Positions 1-7,922 of a DNA stretch of 28,045 bases are shown here, one piece after another; the first letter of the stretch is position 1; each line of letters starts with the position of its first letter. Under the pieces are notes generated by a model. That model did not search any database. It had not been told where the DNA came from and was given only the letters and a program-made list of their open reading frames with translations. The stretch is from JAADHY01 sp964428935. GTDB taxonomy: Bacteria; Planctomycetota; Planctomycetia; Planctomycetales; Planctomycetaceae. The translations under genes and the position numbers were made by a program. The stretch spans positions 1 to 28,045 of the forward strand of contig CAYSAG010000031.1 of the NCBI GenBank assembly GCA_964428935.1, given 5' to 3'.

Positions 1-10
1 ACGCCGACAA

Positions 11-1243
11 GTGCCGGCCGACCGGACACCGACGGGCGGCCCCGAAGCTTCGCCCGACCCTTCGTCGACCCCCGACGGCCCGGCCGCCCAGTCCAGTGCC
101 GAGCTGGCGAGGGCCGTCAAAGCCGAAGCCGCTCGGTTGGGGTTCGACCTGGTCGGCGTCGCTCCGGCCGTCTCTCCCCCCGGTTTCCAGACGCTCTGCC
201 GCTGGGTGCAGGCCGGTTTCCACGGGAAAATGACGTACGTCGAGCGGCGGCTGTCCGCTTACCGGCACCCGTCCGGCGTTCTGCCCGGCGTGCGCTCGGT
301 GGTTGTGGTCGGGCTGAACTACCGCACGGCCGAACCGCGACCGGCGTCCGGCACCAGCGGTCGGGTTTCGCGCTACGCCTGGGGACGGCTCGACTACCAC
401 CAAGTCCTTCGGCGGAAGCTGCGACGACTGGCGCAGTTCGTCCACCAGCAGCGTCCCGGTTGCCGAACGCGCGTCGTCGTCGACACGGCTCCGCTGCTCG
501 AACGCGACTTCGCTCGACTGGCCGGACTGGGCTGGGTGGGCAAGAATACGCTGCTCATTAACCGCCGGCTGGGGAGTTGGCTGTTCCTGGGGGCGTTGCT
601 GGTGGACGTGGAGCTCCGGCCCGACGAGCCGCACACGACCGACCACTGCGGCAGCTGTCGTCGTTGTTTGGAGGCCTGTCCGACGCAAGCGTTCGTCGAG
701 CCGGGCGTGTTGGACGCTCGTCGCTGCCTGTCCTACCTGACGATTGAAGTGCGGGACGAGCTCGCTCCGCCGGAGCTGCGTGGCCGCGTCGGCCGGTGGG
801 TCTTCGGTTGCGACGTTTGCCAGGAGGTTTGTCCGTGGAACCGGAAGGCTCCGCCGACAGACGTCGTCGAGTTCCAACCACGCGAAGACTTGAACCCGGT
901 GGACGCCGCGCGGCTGCTCACGCTGACCGACCAGCAATTCGCCGAACGCTTCGGACAGACGCCGCTGGCTCGTCCGGGCCGAGCCGGTCTGTTGCGGAAC
1001 GCGGCCATTGTGCTGGGCAATGCGCGAGCGGTCGAGGCGGTGCCGGCGTTGGTGCGAGCCTTGTCGGACGACGAACCGTTGGTGCGAGCGGCCGCCGCGT
1101 GGGCCCTGGGACAAATCGGAACGGAAACGGCCGTAGCGGCGTTGAAAGAACGACGGACTGCTGAGCATAATGCCGGCGTTCTTTTCGAACTGGACTGGGC
1201 TTTGCGCCAAGCGGCGAACGTTGCAAACAAGGACAGGGACTGA
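11..1243 (+). CDS. queG: Epoxyqueuosine reductase QueG
   Basis: Cobalamin- and Fe-S-dependent cytosolic enzyme that reduces epoxyqueuosine to queuosine in tRNA, the last step of Q34 synthesis. The translated protein (410 aa) has the family order. An N-terminal corrinoid-binding half includes VDTAPLLERD, with the conserved Asp, and GWVGKNTLL. Two ferredoxin-type 4Fe-4S motifs follow, CGSCRRCLEACP from Cys213 and CDVCQEVCPWN from Cys267, with the QueG hallmark CLSYLTIE between them. A HEAT-like helical C-terminus covers about residues 330-400. The first 31 residues are low-complexity Pro/Ser/Thr and the GTG start at 11 lies at the window edge with no visible ribosome site, so the true start may be elsewhere. 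Family assignment is firm; the N-terminus is not. The next gene, dapB, is 237 bp away and probably a separate unit. Confidence 0.93.
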   Translation: MPADRTPTGGPEASPDPSSTPDGPAAQSSAELARAVKAEAARLGFDLVGVAPAVSPPGFQTLCRWVQAGFHGKMTYVERRLSAYRHPSGVLPGVRSVVVVGLNYRTAEPRPASGTSGRVSRYAWGRLDYHQVLRRKLRRLAQFVHQQRPGCRTRVVVDTAPLLERDFARLAGLGWVGKNTLLINRRLGSWLFLGALLVDVELRPDEPHTTDHCGSCRRCLEACPTQAFVEPGVLDARRCLSYLTIEVRDELAPPELRGRVGRWVFGCDVCQEVCPWNRKAPPTDVVEFQPREDLNPVDAARLLTLTDQQFAERFGQTPLARPGRAGLLRNAAIVLGNARAVEAVPALVRALSDDEPLVRAAAAWALGQIGTETAVAALKERRTAEHNAGVLFELDWALRQAANVANKDRD

Positions 1244-1259
1244 GGGGGGTTCGGGAATC

Positions 1260-1286
1260 GGAGGGCCACGCTCCGTCGTGGCCGCC
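1260..1286. repeat. Dispersed GGCCACG/CGTGGCC hairpin repeat, copy 1
   Basis: The arms GGCCACG and CGTGGCC flank the six-base loop CTCCGT, giving a perfect 7-bp stem preceded by GGAG. The same 27-base string occurs at 6207-6233, and related copies lie at 1308-1337, 6234-6253, 6354-6366 and 8223-8246. All are intergenic. I do not recognise a named family. No transposase is nearby. Confidence 0.8.
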
Positions 1287-1307
1287 GTGCTGACGGGGTC
1301 GGAAATT

Positions 1308-1337
1308 CGGAGGGCCACGCTGCGTCGCGGCCCTCCG
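1308..1337. repeat. Dispersed hairpin repeat, copy 2 (9-bp outer stem)
   Basis: This is a variant of the 1260-1286 repeat. CGGAGGGCC pairs perfectly with GGCCCTCCG around a 12-base middle, ACGCTGCGTCGC. The inner stem has lost one pair (A opposite C) compared with copy 1, but the outer stem is longer. It sits 21 bases after copy 1 in the spacer between queG and dapB. Confidence 0.75.
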
Positions 1338-1340
1338 GCA

Positions 1341-1398
1341 TTTGCGTGTCGAAGCGGGGTTTGCCGGCGCAGGCCCAGACAGCTTCAAGACACGCAAA
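1341..1398. repeat. Long imperfect inverted repeat in the dapB leader
   Basis: The left arm at 1341-1355 (TTTGCGTGTC then GAAGC) pairs with the right arm at 1382-1398 (GCTTC, AA bulge, then GACACGCAAA). That gives 15 paired bases with one 2-base bulge and a 26-base loop. It lies between the hairpin repeats and the dapB start. A related arrangement follows the second gap at about 6368-6460. It could be part of a mobile composite element or an RNA structure in the dapB leader. There is no poly-T tract to suggest an intrinsic terminator. Confidence 0.6.
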
Positions 1399-1480
1399 CG
1401 CTGGGGAAACACGGACGAAGCTCCGGACACCCTTGTACCAACCCGGAAGGGGAGGGGACTGGACGAGGAGCCGAAGAAGA

Positions 1481-2281
1481 ATGAGCGGAACGATTCGTGT
1501 GGCGGTGAACGGTGCGGCCGGGCGAATGGGACGGCGAGTTGTCGCTTTGGCCAACCAGGACGCCGAGCTGACGGTGGTGGCGGCCGTCGAGGCGGCCAGC
1601 TCGCCAGCCGTCGGTCAGGACGCCGGCGAACTGGCCGGTGTCGGCAAGCTGGGGGTGCCGGTTCGGTCCGAGCTGACGGGCGACGTGGACGTGGTCATTG
1701 ATTTCTCGAAGCCGGAAGGCGCGGTGGCCATTGCCGAGGTTTGCCGTCAGCGGAAAATCCCGTTGGTCGCCGCGACGACCGGACTGACGGAGGAGCAGCG
1801 ACGGCAGGTGGAAGGCGTGGCACAGGAGGTTCCCGTCGTCGTGGCTCCGAACATGAGCTTGGCCGTGAACGTGGCCATGAAGTTGGTCCGCGAGGCGGCT
1901 CGGGCGCTGAAGGCCGTGCCGTCGGGAGTGGACGTGGAAATTGTCGAACGCCACCACCGGTTCAAGGAAGACGCTCCCAGCGGAACCGCCCTGAAGTTCG
2001 GCGAACTGGTGGCGGCCGAAATGGGACAAACTCGCCACGTGCACGGTCGGCACGGTCGGCTGGGGCCGCGACCGCAGGACGAAATCGGCTACCACGCTCT
2101 GCGAACGGGCGACAACGTGGGCGAGCACACCATTGTCTTCGGCATGCTGGGCGAGACTCTGGAGGTGACGGTCCGCGGGCACACGCGAGACAGCTACGCC
2201 TACGGAGCCCTTGCCGCGGCCAAGTTCGTCCTCCGGCAGTCGCCCGGACTGTACTCCATGTTCGACGTTCTCGGACTGTGA
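1481..2281 (+). CDS. dapB: 4-hydroxy-tetrahydrodipicolinate reductase DapB
   Basis: Cytosolic NAD(P)H-dependent reductase of the diaminopimelate/lysine pathway, making tetrahydrodipicolinate. The 266-residue product is the usual family length. Visible motifs are the N-terminal dinucleotide loop NGAAGRMG, DVVIDFSKPEG, VAATTGLT, and the substrate signature ERHHRFKEDAPSGTA. The C-terminal segment reads GDNVGEHTIVFGMLGE and then VRGHTRDSYAYGALAAAK, where the family normally has an HRA-type sequence, a small lineage difference. I chose the ATG at 1481 because GAGGAG lies about ten bases upstream and the protein then begins exactly at the Rossmann fold. An in-frame extension back to 1346 runs through the inverted repeat and is not credible. 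Confidence 0.96.
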   Translation: MSGTIRVAVNGAAGRMGRRVVALANQDAELTVVAAVEAASSPAVGQDAGELAGVGKLGVPVRSELTGDVDVVIDFSKPEGAVAIAEVCRQRKIPLVAATTGLTEEQRRQVEGVAQEVPVVVAPNMSLAVNVAMKLVREAARALKAVPSGVDVEIVERHHRFKEDAPSGTALKFGELVAAEMGQTRHVHGRHGRLGPRPQDEIGYHALRTGDNVGEHTIVFGMLGETLEVTVRGHTRDSYAYGALAAAKFVLRQSPGLYSMFDVLGL

Positions 2282-2438
2282 CGCGAGGGGCAGGCTTAGA
2301 CTCAGGCCTCTTGCCCTCCTGGCCGCTTGCTGGACCGCGAAGTGTGCCGGCGGCGACCGTCCACCACGGCAAACGCAAGACGGCGACAACGTGGCAGTCA
2401 AGAACCGACGAACTCTGCAACGGGGAGGTACCGGAGCC

Positions 2439-3416
2439 ATGAAAATGTCGCGGCGAAGTTTTGTCGCACGGAGCGTGGCCGTGGCGGGAGCGGCTGCGTT
2501 GCAGCAGGTGGCGAGCGGCAACGGGGCGAAGTCCCGAGCCCACGCCGCGCCGCAAAGACCGCCTCGTCAGGCCGAGAAGCTGACCGCCTACCAACTGGGA
2601 CCGCACATTTGGTTTCGTTGGGCCAACGTCGTCCTGACCAGCTACCGCGCTCACCCCACTCAGAAGTACCCCTACCTCTACCCGCTGACCGGCCCCGCCT
2701 CGGGCCTGTCGCTGACTACCGAAACGTCGCTGCCGTACCCACACCACCGCTCGTTGATTTTTGCCTGCGACCGGGTGAACGGAGCGAACTACTGGCAGGC
2801 GGGCCTCGACGCCGGCCAAATCATTTCCGACGGCCCGCAGTTGGGCGAGGTCACCGACACCACGGCCGTCTTGACCGACTCGTGTCAGTGGAAGCCCGAC
2901 CCGGACCGTACAGTCATGCGAGACCGGCGAACCGTGACTGTCTGCGTGCCCGACGACCACCTGCGGCTGATTGACTTCGACATTACATGGACCGCCGTTG
3001 AGGACGTGACCATTCCTCGAACGAACCACTCGCTGTTTGCCATTCGGGCGGCCGGAGACATTGTGCCTTGGGGCGGTGGCACGCTGGTCAACTCGAAGGG
3101 CCAGTCCGGCGAAAAGGCCACGTTCGGGCAGACGGCCGAGTGGGCGACGTTTTTCGGCGTCCGTCGGCTGCCCGACGGACAGCCCGTCCGGGACGACCTG
3201 TTTGAGGGCATTGCCCTTTTCGACCACCCGGAAAACCCGTGGGCTCCCACGCCGTGGTTCACTCGCGACTACGGGTTCCTTTCGCCCACGCCCCTGTTCT
3301 TCCGCGACAAACCGTGGCAACTGAAGGCCGGTCAGTCGGTGCGACTGCGTTACCGAGTGGTGCTGTACGCCGGCACGCCCGAGTCGGTCGGGCTGGACAA
3401 GCTGTTCCGGCAGTGG
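2439..3416 (+). CDS. Tat-exported DUF6807 (PmoA-family) protein, 3' end in gap
   Basis: The 326 visible residues end at the scaffold gap, probably only a few residues short of the natural C-terminus. The ATG at 2439 has GGGGAGG about ten bases upstream. The protein opens with a twin-arginine signal (MKMSRRSFV, then a hydrophobic AVAGAAAL stretch), so it should be exported folded. The body matches the DUF6807 family long labelled 'methane oxygenase PmoA', including NGANYWQAG, TNHSLFAIR, NSKGQSGE and FDHPENPWAPTPWF. That label is misleading, since these are not methane monooxygenase subunits and their biochemical role is unknown. They are frequent in Planctomycetota, often near carbohydrate-related secreted proteins. 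Family call fairly sure; function not known. Confidence 0.85.
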
Positions 3417-3516
3417 NNNNNNNNNNNNNNNNNNNNNNNNNNNNNNNNNNNNNNNNNNNNNNNNNNNNNNNNNNNNNNNNNNNNNNNNNNNNNNNNNNNN
3501 NNNNNNNNNNNNNNNN
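3417..3516. other. Assembly gap (100 N)
   Basis: Exactly 100 N, so a placeholder of unknown true length. It removes the stop of the DUF6807 gene and the start of the LRR gene. The flanks (CAGTGG before, AACCGAAACGG after) are not repeats of each other. Confidence 0.99.
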
Positions 3517-4381
3517 AACCGAAACGGCCGCCGAGCAGGCCAAACAGCTGGCCCAGTGGGTTGAGATCTTGGGCGGCCGAGCTCGCCTCGACTCGCAAGG
3601 CCGCCTGGTCCTGGTCGACTTGACCGACACGGGCGTCAAGGACGCCGACCTCGAGCGGCTCGCCGGTCAGCCCTTTCTGAAAAACGTCAAGCTGACTCGC
3701 TGCCCGGTGACCGACGCCGGTCTGCAAGCGTTGTCCACGTTGCCGCGGCTTGTTTCCCTCGGGTTGGACTTCACCCAGGTCACCGACGACGGGTTGAAGC
3801 AGGTGGCCGCGTTCGAACGGCTCGAGGAGCTGTACTTGGCCGGGACGGCCGTGACCGACGCGGGCGTCTCTCACCTGGCCAAGCTGAAGAACCTGCGCCG
3901 GCTCCGTCTGGCCAAGACGAAAATCACCGGCGCGGCTTTACAGACCTTGGCGGCTTGTCGGACGCTTCAGGACCTGGACGTCAGCGAGACGGCCGTCAAC
4001 GACGACGCTTTGTCGGCTTTGGAGAACCTGCCGGCTTTGGTGCGGCTGAACCTGTACACGACGGCCGTCACCGACCGCGGCCTGGACACGTTGGCCAAGC
4101 TGACGCAGCTCAAATGGCTCAACCTGGACAACACGAAGGTCACCGACGCGGGCGTGCCGAAACTGGTGGCGCTGAAGAACCTGGAGTTCCTTCACCTCGG
4201 CCGCACGGGAATTACCGACGCAGCCGTGGAGCCGCTGAGCAAGCTGTCGACGTTGAAGACGCTGCACGTGACGCGCACGAAAGTGACCGAACAAGGGGCG
4301 AAGCGGCTCCAGCAGGCTTTGCCGGAGTGCGAGGTCTTGTGGGGAGACCCGGACCAGCAGAAGCAGCCGACGTCGAAGTAG
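3517..4381 (+). CDS. Leucine-rich-repeat protein, 5' end in gap
   Basis: The 287 visible residues start in the gap and end at the TAG at 4379-4381. After about 30 helical residues (TETAAEQAKQLAQWVEILGG) there are ten consecutive LRRs, each exactly 24 residues long. Their consensus is LxxLxLxxTxVTDxGLxxLxxL, the ribonuclease-inhibitor/cysteine-containing class. The C-terminus caps with LPECEVLWGDP and a short polar tail. Such proteins usually act as protein-protein binding scaffolds. In Planctomycetota they are often exported, but the N-terminus that would show a signal peptide is missing. The partner is unknown. The gap hides whether this gene is joined to the DUF6807 gene as an operon. Confidence 0.88.
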
Positions 4382-4525
4382 CCGTTGGGACGAAGACCGG
4401 CCCAGGCGGCCAGGTCGACGACGCGACGGGCGGCGTCGGCCGGCTGGTCGGTTGCGGCTCGGACGGTCCCTCTCTTACTCACACGGACTCACACCGAAAA
4501 GCGGTCGGGTGAAGGAGACGCGCTG

Positions 4526-5278
4526 TTGGGCAGTTGGGACGGCTGGAGTGGGTGGCAGTTGGTTTGTGCCGGAGCGGCGGCCACGTTGGTGGGTTTCTCG
4601 AAAACCGGGCTTCCCGGCGCGGCCATTCCGGCCGTCGCACTCATGGCCGAAGCCTTCCGCGCCGACACAAGGTTGTCGGTCGGAGCCATGCTGCCGGTGT
4701 TGCTGGTGGGCGACCTGTTCGCCATTCTGTTCTACAGGCGGCACGCCCAGTGGTTTCGACTGCGCGAGCTGGCGGTGTTTGTCGCACTGGGAATGTTGCC
4801 CGGCTACTGGGTCTTGTGGTGGACGAGCAGCGACGCGTTGCGACTGCTGCTGGGAGCGGCCGTGCTGGTGCTGGTCTTCTTGCACGTGGTGTCGCGTCGA
4901 GTCGGGCGGGACTTCTTGGCTCGGCACCCGTGGTTCGGTCCCGCCACCGGGCTCCTGGCCGGCTTCGGCACAGCCGTGGGAAACGCCGCAGGGCCGGTCA
5001 TGAGCATTTACTTGCTCAGCCGAAACCTGGACAAGCACGAGTTCATGGGCACGGCAGCCTGGTTCTTTTTCATTGTGAACCTGAGCAAACTGCCGTTCTT
5101 CGGTGGTCTGGGACTGATGAACCGACAAACCTTGCAGGTCGACGCGCTCGTGGCGCCGTTGGTTGTGGTCGGGGCGCTGGTGGGAGTGACCGTGCTGCGA
5201 CGACTGCCGCAGGTCGCGTTCGACGTGCTGGTTCTGGTGCTGGCTGCCGCGGCCGGACTGCGTTTGGTGCTGAGCTGA
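4526..5278 (+). CDS. TauE/SafE-family membrane permease
   Basis: A very hydrophobic 250-residue protein with seven or eight membrane stretches, beginning with the family signature around GFSKTGLPGAAIPAVALMA. It has the second-half repeat PATGLLAGFGTAVGNAAGPVMSIYLL written in two parts here: PATGLLAGFGTAVG, then NAAGPVMSIYLL. The family (PF01925) exports sulfite, sulfoacetate or other organic anions across the inner membrane, and the substrate cannot be told from sequence. I chose the TTG at 4526 because GAAGGAG lies eight bases upstream and the product then starts just before the first membrane segment. A longer reading frame from 4385 adds an Arg-rich stretch unlike the family. No sulfur-metabolism gene is adjacent. 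Confidence 0.85.
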   Translation: MGSWDGWSGWQLVCAGAAATLVGFSKTGLPGAAIPAVALMAEAFRADTRLSVGAMLPVLLVGDLFAILFYRRHAQWFRLRELAVFVALGMLPGYWVLWWTSSDALRLLLGAAVLVLVFLHVVSRRVGRDFLARHPWFGPATGLLAGFGTAVGNAAGPVMSIYLLSRNLDKHEFMGTAAWFFFIVNLSKLPFFGGLGLMNRQTLQVDALVAPLVVVGALVGVTVLRRLPQVAFDVLVLVLAAAAGLRLVLS

Positions 5279-5311
5279 AGGGACGAGCGGCTGCCGGACA
5301 GACGGCACGGT

Positions 5312-5336
5312 CTCGCCGACTCGTTCAAACGGCGAG
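5312..5336. repeat. Hairpin between tauE-like gene and deoC
   Basis: CTCGCCG at 5312-5318 pairs with CGGCGAG at 5330-5336 around an 11-base loop. It begins 34 bases after the permease stop. No T-run follows, so a terminator role is only possible, not shown. Confidence 0.35.
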
Positions 5337-5456
5337 GCGGAACGGCTGGGCGAACGACAATGGGCGACCATTCAAAAAGCTGCAAAGCGGCCACGCGCGT
5401 CGGAGCTTTCCGGCCGGGGCCGGGCAGCGCCGGTTTGTTGCAAGAAAGGGAAAGCC

Positions 5457-6173
5457 ATGGATTACACGTACGAACAAATTGCGAAAATGATTGACCACTC
5501 GCTGCTTCAGCCGGTTCTGACCGACGAGCAGTTGGAAGAGGGGTGTCGAGTGGCACGTCTGTACGACGTCGCCAGCGTTTGCATTAAACCGTACTACTTG
5601 AAGCGGTGCGCGGAAATTCTGGCGGGCAGCACGGTCCAGCCGAGCACAGTGGTCGGCTTCCCGCACGGCGGGCACAAGACGGCCGTCAAGGTGGCCGAAG
5701 CCGAACAGGCACTGGAGGACGGTGGCACCGAGCTGGACATGGTGGTCAACATTGGCAAGGTGCTGAGCGGCGACTGGGACTACGTCCGAGACGACATTCA
5801 AGCCGTGCTCGAAGTCACACACGCACGGGGAGCGGTGCTGAAGGTCATTTTCGAGAACTGCTACTTGCAGGACGAGCACAAGGTGCGGCTGTGCCAAATT
5901 TGCGGCGAACTGGGAGTGGACTACGTGAAGACGTCGACGGGCTACGGCAGCGGTGGCGCGACGGACCACGACCTGAAGCTCATGCGTGAGCACTCGCCGC
6001 CCGAGGTGAAGGTGAAAGCGGCCGGAGGCGTGCGCACGTTCGACCGTCTGCTGGAGGTTCGGGCTCTGGGCGTCGACCGGGTCGGGGCCAGTCGCACGGT
6101 CGACATTCTCGACGAGTGCCGCCGACGGCTCGGGCTGGAACCGCTGTCTCCGAGCGGTTCGGCTTCCAGTTGA
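5457..6173 (+). CDS. deoC: Deoxyribose-phosphate aldolase DeoC
   Basis: Cytosolic class I aldolase that cleaves 2-deoxyribose-5-phosphate to glyceraldehyde-3-phosphate and acetaldehyde in deoxynucleoside salvage. The 238 residues match the family length. Key sites are visible: SVCIKPYYLKRC, VVGFPHG, ELDMVVNIG with its acidic residue, the Schiff-base lysine Lys158 in VKTSTGYGSGGAT, and the second lysine Lys187 in VKAAGGVRT. The ATG at 5457 follows AAGGGAAAG. No other deo or nucleoside-phosphorylase gene is nearby. All nine Ile codons here are ATT, an example of the unusual codon pattern in the window. Confidence 0.96.
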   Translation: MDYTYEQIAKMIDHSLLQPVLTDEQLEEGCRVARLYDVASVCIKPYYLKRCAEILAGSTVQPSTVVGFPHGGHKTAVKVAEAEQALEDGGTELDMVVNIGKVLSGDWDYVRDDIQAVLEVTHARGAVLKVIFENCYLQDEHKVRLCQICGELGVDYVKTSTGYGSGGATDHDLKLMREHSPPEVKVKAAGGVRTFDRLLEVRALGVDRVGASRTVDILDECRRRLGLEPLSPSGSASS

Positions 6174-6206
6174 CCGGCCGTCGGTTGACCGAAAGTGTCC
6201 CGAATT

Positions 6207-6253
6207 GGAGGGCCACGCTCCGTCGTGGCCGCCTGCGCTCCGTCGTGGCCGCC
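6207..6253. repeat. Dispersed hairpin repeat copy 3 and tandem partial copy 4
   Basis: 6207-6233 is base-identical to 1260-1286. It is followed directly by a 20-base partial second copy ending CGTCGTGGCCGCC at 6253, where the gap begins. The sequence resumes at 6354 with the same 13 bases, so the gap lies inside a tandem array of about 20-bp period. Confidence 0.85.
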
Positions 6254-6353
6254 NNNNNNNNNNNNNNNNNNNNNNNNNNNNNNNNNNNNNNNNNNNNNNN
6301 NNNNNNNNNNNNNNNNNNNNNNNNNNNNNNNNNNNNNNNNNNNNNNNNNNNNN
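6254..6353. other. Assembly gap (100 N) inside a tandem repeat
   Basis: A placeholder of exactly 100 N. Both flanks are CGTCGTGGCCGCC (6241-6253 and 6354-6366), so the assembler probably failed to resolve the copy number of the short repeat. Confidence 0.97.
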
Positions 6354-6367
6354 CGTCGTGGCCGCCC

Positions 6368-6460
6368 ACGGTTCGTGCTTCGAGGGCGGCCTGACAAAAC
6401 GCGCGACCGCTTCAGACCCGCGAACCTCTGAAGAAACACGGAGTCAATTCCCGCACACCT
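6368..6460. repeat. Second copy of composite inverted-repeat element
   Basis: Downstream of the gap, GGTTCGTG near 6367 pairs with CGCGAACC near 6417 (one mismatch). The right side continues with CTGAAGAAACACGGA. The block before dapB (1341-1420) has the same order: an inverted repeat with GCTTCA and AGAC elements, then GGGGAAACACGGA. The resemblance is partial and was judged by eye. Confidence 0.5.
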
Positions 6461-6509
6461 TCAGTCGACCAGTGGCCCCGGCTACGCAACGGACGAGCCG
6501 GCTCTTCGC

Positions 6510-7922
6510 CTACGGCTGAATGACCACCTCGCTGCCGACCACCAACAGGTCGAACACCTCGGCGACGTCTTCGTTTCGCATTCGAATGCAGCCTCGCGAA
6601 ACGGCTCGGCCAATCGAGTCCGGCTCAATTGTCCCGTGAATGCCGTAGCCGTCGCCCAGGTCCAACCAGTACTCGCCCAGTGGGTTGTTTGGGTCGTCCG
6701 CGTCAATGACCTTTCCGTCCGGGTCGGTGTACTGCGGGTTGACGACTTTGTTGAGCACCTTGAAGCGGCCTGTCGGCGTCGAGTTGTCTTTGCCAATGCC
6801 CACTCGGTAGCTGCGGACGTAGTAGCCATTCAAGTGCACCGTCAGCTCGAAGTCGCTCAGGTCGACCAGCGCGCTGAACGGCCCCCGAATGACCTTCAGT
6901 TTCTGCCCAGGGCGAATGCGTCGCGGGTCAACACGGTTCAGCTTGGCCAAGTAGGGCCACGAGACCTTGTACTGTCGAGCGATTCGGGCCAACTGGTCAC
7001 CCGGCTGCACGACGTACGGCGGCAAGTAGTGAGGCTGAGGCGAGAAGAAGATGCGTTTGGCCAGCGTTTCCAAACGCTCGCGAATCTGTCCACGCCGCTC
7101 GGGACGCTGCCAGTAAATCCGAGACAGCTCGCGCAACGCGGCAATGTCCTGACCCGACTGCATCAACCGGTCAATCTCGGACAGGTCCAACAGGCGGTTC
7201 GGGGCGGAGCGGGTCGGGGCGTGGGAGCTGGGCTGGCGGGAGCTTCGATCGGGCGACCGGCTGCCGGTCGAGCTCGTGGCGGCCGTCGAAGCACGTGCGG
7301 CAGCCGCCGTGCGTCGCGCAAGCAACGCGGTGGGCGTCGCGTTGGCCGAGGGGTCGCCGGAGCCGGCCGCAGACGGAGTCTGCGAAGGCGAGCCGAACGG
7401 GAGCGGCTCGTCTCGGTGCGGCTCAGCCCACCGCTGGTCGCCGACCGGAACGACGTGCGAGCCGCTTGCGTCGGAAGTCGTCAGGCCGGCTTGGGCCACT
7501 TCACTGCCGACGGCTCGCGCGCCGGGAGCCAGCGTCGGTGCCACGGACGGAACCGCTGGGGCAAGCCATGGGTCGTCCCAAGTGGTTCGAGACGAGGCGG
7601 CGGACGAGAAGCGGTCGTTGCCGCCCGAGTCGCCGGCGGTCGGTTCGTCCAGCGGCGGTTCGGTCTGAGCTTCGAAAATGATTGGGTCGACGGGCGGCTC
7701 GGCCGCTGGTTCGTTCGTTCCGGGACGGACCGACGACGGGCCGACAGCCGACGGCGTGCTGTGGTCCGACCGCAAGCCCAGTTTCGACACGAGCCGGTCG
7801 ACGGACGACAAGGCGTCCAGCGGCAGCCGACCCAACCTCCACGCAACAAACCCACCGCCCGCGACGAACAGACACGCGACGAGCAGCAGTCGTCTGGCAA
7901 ACGTCCTTTTCCTCCTGGCCAT
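6510..7922 (-). CDS. Membrane-anchored LysM / L,D-transpeptidase (YkuD)
   Basis: Periplasmic peptidoglycan-crosslinking or anchoring enzyme of 470 residues. The order is: cytoplasmic MARRKRTFARR; one membrane helix (about 12-30); a Ser/Thr/Pro/Ala-rich linker to about residue 240; and a short helical stretch (LLDLSEIDRLMQSG onwards). A LysM domain follows at about 297-342 (YVVQPGDQLARIARQYKVSW) and a YkuD domain to the end. The catalytic signature is complete: HGT, then SRGCIRM with nucleophile Cys445. The ATG at 7922 has AAGGAG eight bases upstream. A longer frame to 8129 adds a non-hydrophobic stretch and is rejected. The presence of this enzyme fits a peptidoglycan-containing planctomycete. 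Whether it makes 3-3 crosslinks or attaches a protein cannot be read from sequence. Confidence 0.92.
   Translation of the reverse strand: MARRKRTFARRLLLVACLFVAGGGFVAWRLGRLPLDALSSVDRLVSKLGLRSDHSTPSAVGPSSVRPGTNEPAAEPPVDPIIFEAQTEPPLDEPTAGDSGGNDRFSSAASSRTTWDDPWLAPAVPSVAPTLAPGARAVGSEVAQAGLTTSDASGSHVVPVGDQRWAEPHRDEPLPFGSPSQTPSAAGSGDPSANATPTALLARRTAAAARASTAATSSTGSRSPDRSSRQPSSHAPTRSAPNRLLDLSEIDRLMQSGQDIAALRELSRIYWQRPERRGQIRERLETLAKRIFFSPQPHYLPPYVVQPGDQLARIARQYKVSWPYLAKLNRVDPRRIRPGQKLKVIRGPFSALVDLSDFELTVHLNGYYVRSYRVGIGKDNSTPTGRFKVLNKVVNPQYTDPDGKVIDADDPNNPLGEYWLDLGDGYGIHGTIEPDSIGRAVSRGCIRMRNEDVAEVFDLLVVGSEVVIQP

Larger units (their letters stand above)
6174..6509. other. Intergenic region with repeats and gap
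   Basis: This spacer lies between deoC (+) and the L,D-transpeptidase gene (-), whose stop codons face each other. It holds hairpin repeat copies, a 100-N gap and a degenerate inverted-repeat unit ending in GAAACACGGAG. I see no gene. Readable frames here carry only translated repeat. Confidence 0.7.

Noticed and set aside
1346..1480. In-frame N-terminal extension of DapB
   Set aside because: It runs through the inverted repeat, has no family similarity, and the ATG at 1481 has a good ribosome site and the correct protein length.
1244..1480. Lysine riboswitch upstream of dapB
   Set aside because: The structure is a single long inverted repeat plus short hairpins. The conserved five-helix lysine motif and its sequence signatures are not seen.
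733..1554. Long - strand reading frame across queG and the spacer
   Set aside because: It is the complement of queG, Arg/Ser/Pro-rich with no family motif and no ribosome site. High GC produces many such frames.
2439..3416. Methane/ammonia monooxygenase subunit A
   Set aside because: The protein is a Tat-exported soluble DUF6807 member; it lacks the membrane helices and metal ligands of the true PmoA.
4385..4525. N-terminal extension of the TauE-like permease
   Set aside because: Polar and Arg-rich, unlike the family. The TTG at 4526 has a good ribosome site and sits before the first membrane segment.
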